A stretch of 64,000 nucleotides of DNA from Caballeronia calidae (GCF_900044055.2 NZ_FCOX02000011.1:62001-126000), one strand, 5' to 3'; shown: positions 36,858-46,073, numbered from the stretch's first letter. The notes: generated by a model from the sequence alone, not told the origin. A program made the numbers and translations.

Positions 36858-37553
36858 GTGCAAGGCATGAAGCGCACGGCATTCAGCGGCCCGGCGCTCG
36901 TTCGCCTGCTGGCACATTTTGCCGATCTCGACGTTCAAGAACCCGCTCAATCGCTGTCGGACCGCCTGAGCCAATGGCTCGGCTGGACCGATGCGATCGC
37001 GCTGTCCACCGCGCTCGCGACCGATCCGCCCGCCGCATTCGGCGCGCGATCCGCCGCGCCGGGCGTGGAAGAGGAGTGCGCGCGCGTGCGGTCCTCGCTC
37101 GCGGGCGCCTTCGCGCGCGAGGAAGCAGCCGCGCGCCGCAGGCATCGTGCGGCCGTGCAGCCGTCGCCGGATGAGGCGCCGCCCGACTACGCGGACTTTC
37201 GCCAGCGCTATGTGTCGCTGCAGCAGGCGATGGAGTCCGACATCGGCGCGCTGCGCGCACGGCTGCGGGCGATGCTCGCGGCGAAGTCGCAGGACATGGC
37301 GCGCCTCGCCGTCGTCGATGCCGTCATGGAACAGGCATTGAGCGCGCGCGAGCGCACGCTGCTCGCCAACGTGCCCGCATTGCTCGGCAAGCACTTCGAG
37401 CGCTTGAAGCGCGTCCACGCTTCGCAGGAAGCATCGACGCCCAACGCATGGCTCGATGTGTTTCGCAAGGACCTGCAAAGCGTGCTGCTCGCCGAACTGG
37501 ATATTCGTTTTCAACCGATCGAAGGCTTGCTCGCGGCTCTTCGCACCCGCTAA
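36858..37553 (+). CDS. DUF3348 protein
   Basis: 231 residues from GTG 36858; ATG 36867 is an alternative. The start MKRTAFSGPALVRLLAHFAD and the C-terminal DLQSVLLAELDIRFQPIEGL segment are characteristic of DUF3348. No signal peptide or membrane helix; mostly helical and probably cytoplasmic. It is 10 bp upstream of the stator-like DUF802 gene and is likely its cytoplasmic partner. No biochemical role is known for the family. Confidence 0.88.
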   Translation: MQGMKRTAFSGPALVRLLAHFADLDVQEPAQSLSDRLSQWLGWTDAIALSTALATDPPAAFGARSAAPGVEEECARVRSSLAGAFAREEAAARRRHRAAVQPSPDEAPPDYADFRQRYVSLQQAMESDIGALRARLRAMLAAKSQDMARLAVVDAVMEQALSARERTLLANVPALLGKHFERLKRVHASQEASTPNAWLDVFRKDLQSVLLAELDIRFQPIEGLLAALRTR

Positions 37554-37563
37554 CTGGCTCGCT

Positions 37564-39963
37564 ATGCCCCGAAATCTTTTGAACATCGTTGTTTTCTCGA
37601 TTGGCCTCGCCGCGGTTCTCGGCATCGGCATCGCGTATATCGCGTCGAATGCAATCGCGTTCGCCGTCACGCTCGTGATCGCCGGATGCTATCTCGCGGG
37701 CGCGGCCGAACTGCGTCGCTATCAGCAGATCACCGTCACGCTCGAACAGTCCGTCGCGCAACTCGCGAGCGCACCGCGCAGCCTCGCTGCGTGGCTCGAT
37801 ACGCTGCATCCGAGCCTGCGCAATGCGGTGCGTCTGCGCGTCGAAGGCGAGCGCGCCGCTTTGCCCGGACCGGCACTCGCGCCGTATCTCGTCGGCCTGC
37901 TCGTGCTGCTCGGCATGCTCGGCACGCTGCTCGGCATGGTCGCGACCTTGCGCGGCACCGGCACCGCCTTGCAAAGCGCATCGGATCTGACGGCGATCCG
38001 CGCGTCGCTCGCCGCGCCGGTCACGGGCCTCGGCTTCGCGTTCGGCACGTCGATCGCGGGCGTCGCCACGTCCGCGATGCTCGGCCTTTTGTCCGCGCTA
38101 TGCCGCCGCGAACGCGTGCAGGTCACGCAGCAGCTCGACATGAAGATCGCGACGACGCTGCGCGCTTTCACGCAGGCGCATCAGCGCGAGGAAACGTTCA
38201 AGCTGCTGCAGCTTCAGACGGAATTGATGCCGAAGCTCGTCGACCGTCTCCAGTCGATGACGCTCGCGATCGAGCAGCAGAGCATCGCGGCGAGCGAACG
38301 GCAGATCGCGAGTCAGGACGCGTTTCATGCGAAGGCGGAAACGTCGTACCGGCGGCTCGCGACATCGGTGGAGCTGTCGTTGAAGCAGAGCGTCGCTGAC
38401 AGCGCGCGTGCTGCGAGCGCCGCGCTGCAGCCGGTCATGCAGGCGACGATGGACGGCATCGCGCGCGAAGTGACGACGTTGCACGGTAACGTCGAGCAGG
38501 CGGTCGCGCGTCAGCTCGAAGGATTGTCGAGCGGCTTCGAGACATCGTCGGCGAAAGTCGCGGAGATCTGGAGCCAGTCGCTTGCGAAGCACGCGCAGTC
38601 GAATGCGGCGCTCGTCGACGAGATGAGCGGATCGCTCGACCGCTTCGCGCTGACATTCGATCAGCGCGCGACGAACCTCGTCGATGGCGTGTCCGCGCAG
38701 ATGGATCGCGTGTCGGGCGGGCTGGCGTCGTCGGTTGCGAAGCACGAGCAGTCGAGCGATGCGCTCGTCGCGCGCATGGATGCATCGCTGGAACGCTTCG
38801 CGCAGACGTTCGAAACGCGCGCGACGAACCTCGTCGATGGCGTGTCCGTGCAGATGGATCGCGTGTCGGGCGGGCTGGCGTCGTCGGTTGCGAAGCACGC
38901 GCAGTCGAGCGATGCGCTCGTCGCGCGCATGGACGCATCGCTGGAACGCTTCGCGCAGACGTTCGAAACGCGCTCGTCAAGCCTGATCCATGACGTCACC
39001 GCGCGCCTCGAAACCTCAACCGGCAACCTGTCGCAAGCCTGGAATGAAGCGCTCGCGCAGCACGCGCGCGCGAACGAACATGCAGCCGAACAGAATCAGA
39101 GCGCATTGACCGCCGCCGCAGCGAGCTTCGGGCAACACGCGGCATCGCTCGTGCAATCGGTCGACCGCTCGCACGCGGACCTGCGCGCGGAGCTCGCTCA
39201 ACGCGGCGAAGAACGTCTCGCGGCATGGAGCAACGCGCTCGATACGATGACCGCTTCGCTGCGCGATCAATGGCAGGAAACGAGCACGGTGGCCGCGAAT
39301 CGTCAAAAGGACATCTGCGATGCGCTCGCGCAAGCCGCGCACGACATGTCCGCGCAATCGCAGGCGCATGCGAGCGCGACCGTCGCGGAGATCGAGCGTC
39401 TCGTGCAGGCCGCATCGGAAGCACCGAAGGCCGCGGCTGAAGTGGTCGCCGAGATGCGTCAGAAGCTCTCCGATTCGATGGTCCGCGATACCGCGATGCT
39501 CGAAGAGCGCAGCCGTCTGCTCGCCACGGTCGAGACCTTGCTCGATGCCGTGAATCTCGCATCGAACGAGCAACGCGCCGCGATCGACGCACTGGTCGAT
39601 ACCTCGGCGACATTGCTCGAACGCGTCGGCACGCAGTTCACCGGCACGGTCGAAAGCGAGGCCGGCAAGCTCGGCGCGATGGCCGCGCAAGTGACGACGA
39701 GCGCCGTCGAAATGGCGAGCCTGTCGGACGCGTTCGGCGCGGCGGTGCAGTCCTTCGGCGCATCGAACGACAAGCTCGTCGCGCATCTCGAACGCATCGA
39801 AAGCGCGCTCGACAAATCGCTCGCGCGCAGCGATGAACAACTCGCGTACTACGTGGCGCAGGCGAAGGAAGTGATCGACCTGAGCATGATGTCGCAGAAG
39901 CAGATCGTCGAGGACTTGCAGCATATCGCGGGTCAGCGCGTGGCCGGAGCGCGGGCGGCATGA
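37564..39963 (+). CDS. DUF802 protein: MotA/ExbB/ZorA-like proton-channel subunit with long coiled-coil tail
   Basis: 799 residues from ATG 37564. Two N-terminal helices (about residues 3-25 and 28-47), then two hydrophobic segments at about 105-128 (VGLLVLLGMLGTLLGM) and 155-178 (GLGFAFGTSIAGVATSAMLG), form the pattern of MotA/TolQ/ExbB proteins. About 600 residues of Ala/Ser/Gln/Glu-rich helix follow, predicted as a cytoplasmic coiled coil. Residues 369-470 are two nearly identical 51-residue units. The downstream gene, overlapping by 4 bp, encodes the MotB-like partner. Topology resembles ZorA of Zorya defence; whether the function is defence or housekeeping is unknown. Confidence 0.85.
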   Translation: MPRNLLNIVVFSIGLAAVLGIGIAYIASNAIAFAVTLVIAGCYLAGAAELRRYQQITVTLEQSVAQLASAPRSLAAWLDTLHPSLRNAVRLRVEGERAALPGPALAPYLVGLLVLLGMLGTLLGMVATLRGTGTALQSASDLTAIRASLAAPVTGLGFAFGTSIAGVATSAMLGLLSALCRRERVQVTQQLDMKIATTLRAFTQAHQREETFKLLQLQTELMPKLVDRLQSMTLAIEQQSIAASERQIASQDAFHAKAETSYRRLATSVELSLKQSVADSARAASAALQPVMQATMDGIAREVTTLHGNVEQAVARQLEGLSSGFETSSAKVAEIWSQSLAKHAQSNAALVDEMSGSLDRFALTFDQRATNLVDGVSAQMDRVSGGLASSVAKHEQSSDALVARMDASLERFAQTFETRATNLVDGVSVQMDRVSGGLASSVAKHAQSSDALVARMDASLERFAQTFETRSSSLIHDVTARLETSTGNLSQAWNEALAQHARANEHAAEQNQSALTAAAASFGQHAASLVQSVDRSHADLRAELAQRGEERLAAWSNALDTMTASLRDQWQETSTVAANRQKDICDALAQAAHDMSAQSQAHASATVAEIERLVQAASEAPKAAAEVVAEMRQKLSDSMVRDTAMLEERSRLLATVETLLDAVNLASNEQRAAIDALVDTSATLLERVGTQFTGTVESEAGKLGAMAAQVTTSAVEMASLSDAFGAAVQSFGASNDKLVAHLERIESALDKSLARSDEQLAYYVAQAKEVIDLSMMSQKQIVEDLQHIAGQRVAGARAA
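38668..38973 (+). repeat. Two tandem 153-bp direct repeats inside the DUF802 gene
   Basis: Unit 1 (38668-38820) and unit 2 (38821-38973) are in frame (51 codons each) and nearly identical at DNA level, including synonymous positions. Both run from GCGACGAACCTCGTCGATGG to CAGACGTTCGAAACGCGC. A third, diverged half-copy precedes them. High DNA identity implies a recent duplication or gene conversion that lengthened the coiled tail. Confidence 0.93.
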
Positions 39964-40607
39964 ACGAGGAAATCGACGGCGGCGCGGAACACGCTGCGCC
40001 GATCTGGGCCGCGTTCGCCGATCTGATGTCGGTGCTGCTGGGCGCGTTCGTGCTGATACTCGTCGGCGTGATCGGCGTGCAGTTGCAGCTCGAAAACAAG
40101 CTCGACGAAGAAGTGAAGCATCGGCAGCAGGAAACGCAGCGCCGCAAGACGCTGGAGCAGGCGCTCGCGGGACCGCTCGCGTCGGGACGCGTGACGCTCG
40201 TGAACGGGCGCATCGGCATCAGCGGCAATGTGCTTTTCGCGCTCAACTCCGATCAGTTGCAGCCGCAGGGCCGCGACGTGCTGAAGAGCCTCGCCGGGCC
40301 GCTCGACAGCTATCTGCGCGCGCATGAGGAGATTCTCATGGTGAGCGGTTTCGCCGACGATCAGCAAGTGCACGAAGGCAACCGCCGCTTCGCGGACAAC
40401 TGGGAGCTTTCCGCGAAACGCGCGTTGACGGTGACCCGCGCGTTGATCGATGCGGGCGTGCCGTCGTCGTCGGTGTTTGCCGCTGCGTTCGGCTCGGAGC
40501 AGCCCGTGAGCTCCAACGCCGACGAAGGCGGGCGCGCGAAGAACCGGCGCGTGGAAATTTCCGCGGTGCCGCGGCCATCGAACGATGCGGTGAAGGCGCA
40601 TGAGTAG
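39960..40607 (+). CDS. OmpA/MotB-like stator subunit
   Basis: 215 residues from ATG 39960, overlapping the DUF802 stop. A single helix (residues about 13-38) reads PIWAAFADLMSVLLGAFVLI; Asp21 in FADLM occupies the position of the proton-carrying Asp of MotB, PomB and ZorB. After a short coiled coil comes an OmpA-like peptidoglycan-binding domain (about 80-205: VLFALNSDQLQPQGRDVL, GFADDQQVHEGNRRFADNWELS, GRAKNRRVEI). With DUF802 it should form an ion-driven motor complex anchored to the wall. Confidence 0.92.
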   Translation: MNEEIDGGAEHAAPIWAAFADLMSVLLGAFVLILVGVIGVQLQLENKLDEEVKHRQQETQRRKTLEQALAGPLASGRVTLVNGRIGISGNVLFALNSDQLQPQGRDVLKSLAGPLDSYLRAHEEILMVSGFADDQQVHEGNRRFADNWELSAKRALTVTRALIDAGVPSSSVFAAAFGSEQPVSSNADEGGRAKNRRVEISAVPRPSNDAVKAHE

Positions 40608-41214
40608 CGCGGCATCGGCACGCGCGTTGCTCGACGCATGGCGCGCGAGCGGCGACGATCGTGCGAATCCCGTGCGCTTCCATCTCATCGATGCATTGGA
40701 CCGGCGCGCAGCCGCGTATGAAGGCGAGGCGCGACGCATGCTCGATGAACGTGTCGCGCAATTGCTCGATGCGTATCGGCGCGATATCGAACGTGCCGCT
40801 GCGAATAGCGCCGAAAGCAAGGACGCTTCCGAACGCGGACCGCTGGCGATGCTCGTCGAAGACATCGCGAAGGCGTCTTCGATGCATCAGACATCGCATG
40901 TGGAATTGCTCGATTATTTTCGCGCGGTGTGGTCGAAGGTCAGCGCGGAAAAGCAGTTGCGCGATTCGTTCGCACAGGTGCCGAAGAACGCCGGGCCGCT
41001 CAATTCGAGCAGTCTCGTGCACCGGTCGCTGTCGCTGATGCGCGAGGTATCGCCGGGCTATCTCGAGCAGTTCCTCGCCTACGCCGATGCGCTTTCGTGG
41101 ATGGAAGAGATGGTGGCCGGAAGCGGCGGCACGGCCGCGAAGGACGCGCCCCGCGCCGCCGCCACGAAGAAAGGCGGGCGCGGCAAATCGCGCCCGGCCG
41201 ATCGCGCTACTTGA
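40600..41214 (+). CDS. DUF2894 protein
   Basis: 204 residues from ATG 40600, overlapping the OmpA-like gene by 8 bp. Helical, with no signal peptide, and a Lys/Arg-rich tail (TKKGGRGKSRPADRAT). The GPLNSSSLVHRSLSLMREVSP-type core (seen from about residue 140, followed by YLEQFLAYADALSWME) is typical of DUF2894. It ends the four-gene stator cluster and is probably a cytoplasmic adaptor. Function unknown. Confidence 0.87.
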   Translation: MSSAASARALLDAWRASGDDRANPVRFHLIDALDRRAAAYEGEARRMLDERVAQLLDAYRRDIERAAANSAESKDASERGPLAMLVEDIAKASSMHQTSHVELLDYFRAVWSKVSAEKQLRDSFAQVPKNAGPLNSSSLVHRSLSLMREVSPGYLEQFLAYADALSWMEEMVAGSGGTAAKDAPRAAATKKGGRGKSRPADRAT

Positions 41215-42574
41215 GATACAGCGCCGGCGCGTACGTGCCTTCACGCGACGAGAACACGACGGTCTTGCCCGTGGTGTTGCGCACGCAAATACCGATCATC
41301 GCGCTGCCGGACGCGATGCTGCTGCGGATATAGTTCGTCACGTCGTTGAGGCGCGGCTGATCGACATTGTCGAGATAGATTCCGCCGATGGACTGCTGCG
41401 TGCAATCGCCAGCCTGCGGCATGGGGCTGGTTTCGGTCCAGTCCGTTTTAGCCGCGTAGAGGCTCAGCATGATCGCGCTCGAATCCGTCACGTTCTGCCC
41501 CTTCGTTTGCAGCTTCGCACCGGACCACGGATAGTCCGTCGTGTTCACAGGCGTCGGGAACTTCATCAGGATCGTATCGCCGGGACCGACCTGCAATTGC
41601 GTGTCGGTGGCCGAGACGGCGCCCGTCGAACTGATCCACGCGTCCGCCGTCGCGGGCGAGTAGTAGGTGGGAAGGTTGCCGGCGCAGCCCGTGTTCGCGT
41701 TGCTGCATTTGTCGACCGCGTACTTCATGGTGTCCTCCTTCCATGCGGAGATGAAATCCGCGTGGGCCGTATAGAGCGATCCCCATTGCGGCACCCATGC
41801 GCCATCGACAAACTGCGGGTCCATCGAGAGCTGGGCTGTCGACAGGTCCGGGTCCTGGTCGAGCGAGTACTGGATGTTCATCTGCAATTCGGGAATCTTC
41901 ACCGGGAAGTCTGCCGGGCAGGTGCCGTCCTTATTCCGATAGGCCATGTAGCCGATGAACGCCATGGGTCCGGTGTGGCCGGAGCCGGTCATGCGCGGCG
42001 GCGTCGTGTCCTTGCCATTCCAGCAATCCGGAAAGTGAATCGAAATGTTGAGCTGCGCGTAGGTGCCGTTCGAATCGGTGACGACGGGACACGATGTCGG
42101 TGCGGTCGTCGTGTAGCCGCTGCCGCCGCGGCAGAGATAGTTGATCTGCGGATTCGGGCCGGTGCCCCTGTGATCGCCAGCCAGCATCTGCAGGCCGGGC
42201 GGAATCGGGCTGACCGGCATGACGGGCTGATCGTTCTTGTAGTACGTCTTCGCGAAGTCCGGCACGATGATGCCGGATGCGCGCTTGAGCTGCGGCGCCC
42301 AGTAAGCGGACACATCACCGCTCACGTCGCAGGTCGTCAACTTGTTGGCGCTCAGGGTCGAGTAGTCGCTATACGCGTCCGTGCCGGTATTGCCGAAGAA
42401 ATCGTGCTGCATGGCCGTTCCCGGCAGACCGTAGCGGACGATGGAATCGTCCGGTTTCGTGTGCGAGTATTTGCAAGAGACAGAGAAAGTGCCGGCGGCG
42501 AACACGGACGGCGAATAAATCGTCAAGGCGAATAAAGCGCTAAGCAGTAAAACAAAAGAGGCCTTCGTTTTCAT
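41207..42574 (-). CDS. Secreted DUF1996 protein
   Basis: 455 residues from ATG 42574 (MKTKASFVLLLSALFALT), with a classical signal peptide ending near SVFAAGTF. The mature part holds conserved DUF1996 pieces: SYSHTKPDDSIVRYG-like start, MLAGDHRGTG, FPDCWNGKDT, HTGPMAFIGYMAYRN and FPVKIPELQMNIQY. The domain is best known from fungal secreted proteins and occurs sporadically in bacteria. No catalytic residues are established. The gene overlaps the convergent DUF2894 gene by 8 bp and stands alone. Confidence 0.82.
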   Translation of the reverse strand: MKTKASFVLLLSALFALTIYSPSVFAAGTFSVSCKYSHTKPDDSIVRYGLPGTAMQHDFFGNTGTDAYSDYSTLSANKLTTCDVSGDVSAYWAPQLKRASGIIVPDFAKTYYKNDQPVMPVSPIPPGLQMLAGDHRGTGPNPQINYLCRGGSGYTTTAPTSCPVVTDSNGTYAQLNISIHFPDCWNGKDTTPPRMTGSGHTGPMAFIGYMAYRNKDGTCPADFPVKIPELQMNIQYSLDQDPDLSTAQLSMDPQFVDGAWVPQWGSLYTAHADFISAWKEDTMKYAVDKCSNANTGCAGNLPTYYSPATADAWISSTGAVSATDTQLQVGPGDTILMKFPTPVNTTDYPWSGAKLQTKGQNVTDSSAIMLSLYAAKTDWTETSPMPQAGDCTQQSIGGIYLDNVDQPRLNDVTNYIRSSIASGSAMIGICVRNTTGKTVVFSSREGTYAPALYLK

Positions 42575-42765
42575 GATGTCCTGGGTCTCCGCACGCGCTC
42601 GATTGGGGTGCCTAGAGCAATAGATCATTCACCGGCACTTCTCAATCAGATAAGCAAAACGAAGAAACTCAGGAAGCGCATCGGAGACCGGAAGCGAGTG
42701 GCTTCACTGTTTCGGTTTCATGTGGCAGCTCGAGCGCCGCATGGAATGCCGAGGGCCGTACACGA

Positions 42766-42800
42766 CGAAACGCCATCCGCGATACACGGATGGCGTTTCG
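42766..42800 (-). terminator. Perfect 14-bp hairpin terminator downstream of the transketolase operon
   Basis: CGAAACGCCATCCG (42766-42779) pairs with CGGATGGCGTTTCG (42787-42800) across a 7-nt loop. The A/T-rich foot lets it act in both directions. It lies 17 bp after the last stop of the minus-strand transketolase operon. The 190 bp between it and the DUF1996 start show nothing else. Confidence 0.82.
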
Positions 42801-42816
42801 TTTGCAGGAGATGAAA

Positions 42817-43815
42817 CTACGCGAGCCAGCCTTTGATCGTGTTCGCCATGACATTCGTCGAGATGCCGTAGCGATCGTGCAGCGTGGGCAACGCGCCCGC
42901 ATCGAGGAACGCATCGGGCAGCGCGATCTGACGATAGGTGGGCGTCACGCCCGCGGTGAGCAAGGCGGTCGCGACTGCCTCGCCCAGGCCGCCGATCACC
43001 GTATGGTTCTCGGCCACGACCACGAGACGTCCCGAACGCTGCGCCTCGCGGATGATCGTTTCGGTGTCGAGCGGCTTGATCGTCGGTACGTGCAGTACGG
43101 CCACGTCGACGTTGTCGGCTTGCAGCGCCTTCGCGGTTTCGAGCGCGCGCATCGTCATGATGCCCGACGAGATGATCAGCACGTCGCGGCCATCGCGCAC
43201 GAGCTTCGCCTTGCCGAGCTCGAACTGGTAGTCATATTCATCGAGCACGGCGGGCACGTTGCCGCGCAACAGACGCGCATACACCGGACCTTTGTGCGCG
43301 GCGATCGCGGGCACCATCTGCTCGATATCGAGCGCATCGCACGGATCGATCACGGTCATGTTCGGCATCGCGCGCATCAGCGCGAGATCTTCCGCCGCCT
43401 GATGGCTCGGGCCGTAACCGGTGGTGAGCCCCGGCAGCGCGGCGACGATCTTCACATCGAGATTGTCTTCCGCGATCGTCTGATGGATGAAGTCATACGC
43501 ACGGCGCGTCGCGAACACCGCATACGTCGTGACGAACGGTTGCGCGCCTTCATGCGCGAAGCCTGCCGCCGCGCCCATCAGCAGTTGCTCGGCCATCCCC
43601 ATCTGATAGTAACGCTCGGGAAATTCCTTCGCGAAGATATGCAGGTCCGTGTACTTGCCGAGATCGGCCGTCATGCCGATGATGTTCGTCTTCGTGCGCG
43701 CCTCTTCCACGAGGGCGTGGCCGAACGGTGCTGAACGCGTGAGCTGGCCTTCGCCTGCAATCGACGCGATCATCGCGGATGTCTTCAGACGCGGCTTCTT
43801 CTCGATGGTGCTCAT
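42817..43815 (-). CDS. Transketolase-like protein, C-terminal (pyrimidine-binding) subunit
   Basis: 332 residues from ATG 43815, whose ATGA overlaps the stop of the N-terminal subunit. PYR and C-terminal domains: the catalytic Glu of TPP activation lies in YYQMGMAEQLLMGAAAGFA, with PGLTTGYGPSHQAAEDLALM following. It pairs with the upstream gene to form a heterotetrameric split transketolase. Such split enzymes occur in housekeeping use and in specialised routes (apulose phosphate, sulfosugars). Substrate is not readable. Confidence 0.9.
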   Translation of the reverse strand: MSTIEKKPRLKTSAMIASIAGEGQLTRSAPFGHALVEEARTKTNIIGMTADLGKYTDLHIFAKEFPERYYQMGMAEQLLMGAAAGFAHEGAQPFVTTYAVFATRRAYDFIHQTIAEDNLDVKIVAALPGLTTGYGPSHQAAEDLALMRAMPNMTVIDPCDALDIEQMVPAIAAHKGPVYARLLRGNVPAVLDEYDYQFELGKAKLVRDGRDVLIISSGIMTMRALETAKALQADNVDVAVLHVPTIKPLDTETIIREAQRSGRLVVVAENHTVIGGLGEAVATALLTAGVTPTYRQIALPDAFLDAGALPTLHDRYGISTNVMANTIKGWLA

Positions 43816-44654
43816 GCTTGTCTCCCTGCTTCGAGTGCTTCGAGCGCCAGTTGCCATTCATGGGCATCGACGCGGATGAAATGGTTTTTCTCGCGCTGTT
43901 CGAGGAAGGGCACGCCGCAGCCCATCTTCGTATCGCACACGATGATGCGCGGCTTCGCATCCTTCAGGTTGCGCGCATTGTCGAAGGCTTCTTTCACGGC
44001 GTCGATATCGTTGCCGTCCACGCGCTGCACATACCAGCCGAATGCTTCGAGCTTCTCGACGAGCGGCTCGAACGACATGATCTGCGTCGAAGGGCCATCG
44101 GCTTGCTGATTGTTCACGTCGACCATCGCGATGAGGTTGTCGAGCTTCCAGTGCGCGGCGGACATGAGGCCTTCCCAGATCGAGCCTTCGTCGAGCTCGC
44201 CATCGGAGAAGAGCGTGTAGACGAAGGACTTCGAGCCTTTGCGCTTGAGGCCGAGGCAACGTCCCACCGCGATGGTGAGCCCTTGACCGAGCGAGCCGCC
44301 GGACATCTCCATGCCGGGCGTGTAGCTCGCCATGCCGGACATCGGCAGGCGGCTGTCGTCGCTGCCGTAGGTTTCGAGTTCTTCCTGCGGCAGGATGCCC
44401 GCTTCGAACAGCGCGGCGTACAGCGCGATTGCATAGTGACCGTTAGACAGCAGGAAGCGGTCGCGGCCTTCCCATTCGGGATCTTCCGGGCGATAGTTCA
44501 TCGCGCCGAAGTACGCGACGGCCAGCACGTCGGCGATATCGAGCGCCTGGCCGATATAACCCTGGCCTTGCACTTCGCCCATCAGAAGCGCGTTGCGGCG
44601 GATGCGGTAGGCGCGCTCGGCGAGCGTCACCTCCTCGATGACGGGAGTACTCAT
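43812..44654 (-). CDS. Transketolase-like protein, N-terminal (TPP-binding) subunit
   Basis: 280 residues from ATG 44654, with AAGGAG upstream. The TPP/Mg2+ motif is visible as SDGELDEGSIWEG ending in VDVNNQQADGPS; SGGSLGQGLTIAVG and FLLSNGHYAIALYAAL are also typical. It carries the diphosphate-binding half of the enzyme. It follows an ACS-family transporter by 26 bp in the same operon, which argues for a catabolic rather than central pentose phosphate role. Confidence 0.92.
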   Translation of the reverse strand: MSTPVIEEVTLAERAYRIRRNALLMGEVQGQGYIGQALDIADVLAVAYFGAMNYRPEDPEWEGRDRFLLSNGHYAIALYAALFEAGILPQEELETYGSDDSRLPMSGMASYTPGMEMSGGSLGQGLTIAVGRCLGLKRKGSKSFVYTLFSDGELDEGSIWEGLMSAAHWKLDNLIAMVDVNNQQADGPSTQIMSFEPLVEKLEAFGWYVQRVDGNDIDAVKEAFDNARNLKDAKPRIIVCDTKMGCGVPFLEQREKNHFIRVDAHEWQLALEALEAGRQA

Positions 44655-44680
44655 GCGTTGTCTCCTTGAATGAATTGGAA

Positions 44681-46009
44681 TCAGCGATTGACGGTCCTGG
44701 CGGGCACGAAGAACACAAGTACCGCGCCCAGCACCACAGCCACAGAGATGAAGATCAGGCCCGCGGTCGATTTGCCCGTGAGGTCATTGAGCCAGCCGAC
44801 GATGGCCGGCGAGAAGAAGCCCGCGAGATTGGCGAAGCAGTTCACTGCCGCGATACCCGCCGCCGCCGACATGCCGCCGAGCACGGCAGTGGGCAGCGAC
44901 CAGAACTGCGACGACGACGCGAGAATGCCCGCTGCCGCGATGCTCACGCAGACGATCGAGGCGCCCACGCCGCCGAGCATCGGCAAGGTGGCGAAGCCTG
45001 CTGCGGACACGAGCATCGGAATCGCGAGATGCAGGCGGCGTTCGCGGCGCTTGTCGGCACTCGCACCGATCAGCGGCAGCGCGATGATGGCGCAGATATA
45101 CGGAATCGCGGTGAGGATGCCGACCCACAGCGGGTCCGCGACGCCGGTGCGGCGGATGATCGTCGGCAGCCAGAAGGTGAGCCCGTATTGACCCAGCACG
45201 ACGCAGAAGTAGATCGCGGCCATGAGCCACAGACGACGATCGCCGATGAACGCGCGGATCGACACGTGCTTGACGGTTTGGGCGTTGTCCTTTTCCACGT
45301 TGCGCTTGAGCAGCGCCTTTTCTTCGTCGCTGAGCCACTTCGCACCGGCGATGCCGTTGTCGAGATAGAACAGGATCGCGACGCCGAGGAAGAGCGAGGG
45401 CAGAGCTTCGAGCATGAAGAGCCACTTCCATCCGGCGAGCCCGTGCACGCCCTGGAACGCATGCATGATGTAGCCGGAGAGCGGTCCGCCGACGATGCCC
45501 GCGAGCGGAATCGCCATGAAGAACAGCGAGAGCGCTTTTGCGCGGCGCGCGGCGGGGAACCAGTACGTGAGATAGAGGATCACGCCCGGTGCGAAGCCCG
45601 CTTCGGCGACACCGAGCAGAAAGCGCAGCACATAGAAGGTGGTCGGCGACTTCACGAACACGAAGCTCGCGGAGATCACGGCCCACGTCAGCATGATGCG
45701 CGCGAGCCAGTTGCGCGCGCCCACTTTATGCAGGATCACGTTGCTGGGCACTTCGAACAGGAAGTAGCCGAGAAAGAAGATGCCGGCGCCGATGCCGTAT
45801 ACCGTTTCGCTGAAGCGCAGATCGTTGAGCATCTGCAGTTTGGCGAAGCCGACGTTGACGCGATCCAGATACGCGCCGAGATAGCACAGCATCAGGAAGG
45901 GAATGAGGCGGCGTCCGACCTTGGCATAGGTCTTGGATTCGAAGCTGCCTGCATCGTCCGACGATGCGAATACAGCGCTTGCCGCCGGTGTGGCGAGTTT
46001 GGATTTCAT
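44681..46009 (-). CDS. MFS transporter, ACS family
   Basis: 442 residues from ATG 46009, with GTAGGAGAC upstream. CYLGAYLDRVNVGFAKLQM is the ACS signature; 12 hydrophobic helices can be read. Close relatives import tartrate, phthalate and sugar acids with protons. It lies between an SDR dehydrogenase and the split transketolase in one operon, so import, oxidation and two-carbon transfer of one unusual sugar or polyol is a plausible scheme. Confidence 0.9.
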   Translation of the reverse strand: MKSKLATPAASAVFASSDDAGSFESKTYAKVGRRLIPFLMLCYLGAYLDRVNVGFAKLQMLNDLRFSETVYGIGAGIFFLGYFLFEVPSNVILHKVGARNWLARIMLTWAVISASFVFVKSPTTFYVLRFLLGVAEAGFAPGVILYLTYWFPAARRAKALSLFFMAIPLAGIVGGPLSGYIMHAFQGVHGLAGWKWLFMLEALPSLFLGVAILFYLDNGIAGAKWLSDEEKALLKRNVEKDNAQTVKHVSIRAFIGDRRLWLMAAIYFCVVLGQYGLTFWLPTIIRRTGVADPLWVGILTAIPYICAIIALPLIGASADKRRERRLHLAIPMLVSAAGFATLPMLGGVGASIVCVSIAAAGILASSSQFWSLPTAVLGGMSAAAGIAAVNCFANLAGFFSPAIVGWLNDLTGKSTAGLIFISVAVVLGAVLVFFVPARTVNR

Positions 46010-46073
46010 CTGAGTCTCCTACCATATTGCTGGCAAGGCGCCTCGGTTATGCCGAGTGCGCCGGTGCGTGCGA

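Noticed and set aside
36858..41214. Assignment of the stator cluster as Zorya
   Set aside because: Only ZorA/ZorB-like parts are present; no ZorC, ZorD or ZorE homologue is encoded nearby, and DUF3348/DUF2894 are not known Zorya components.
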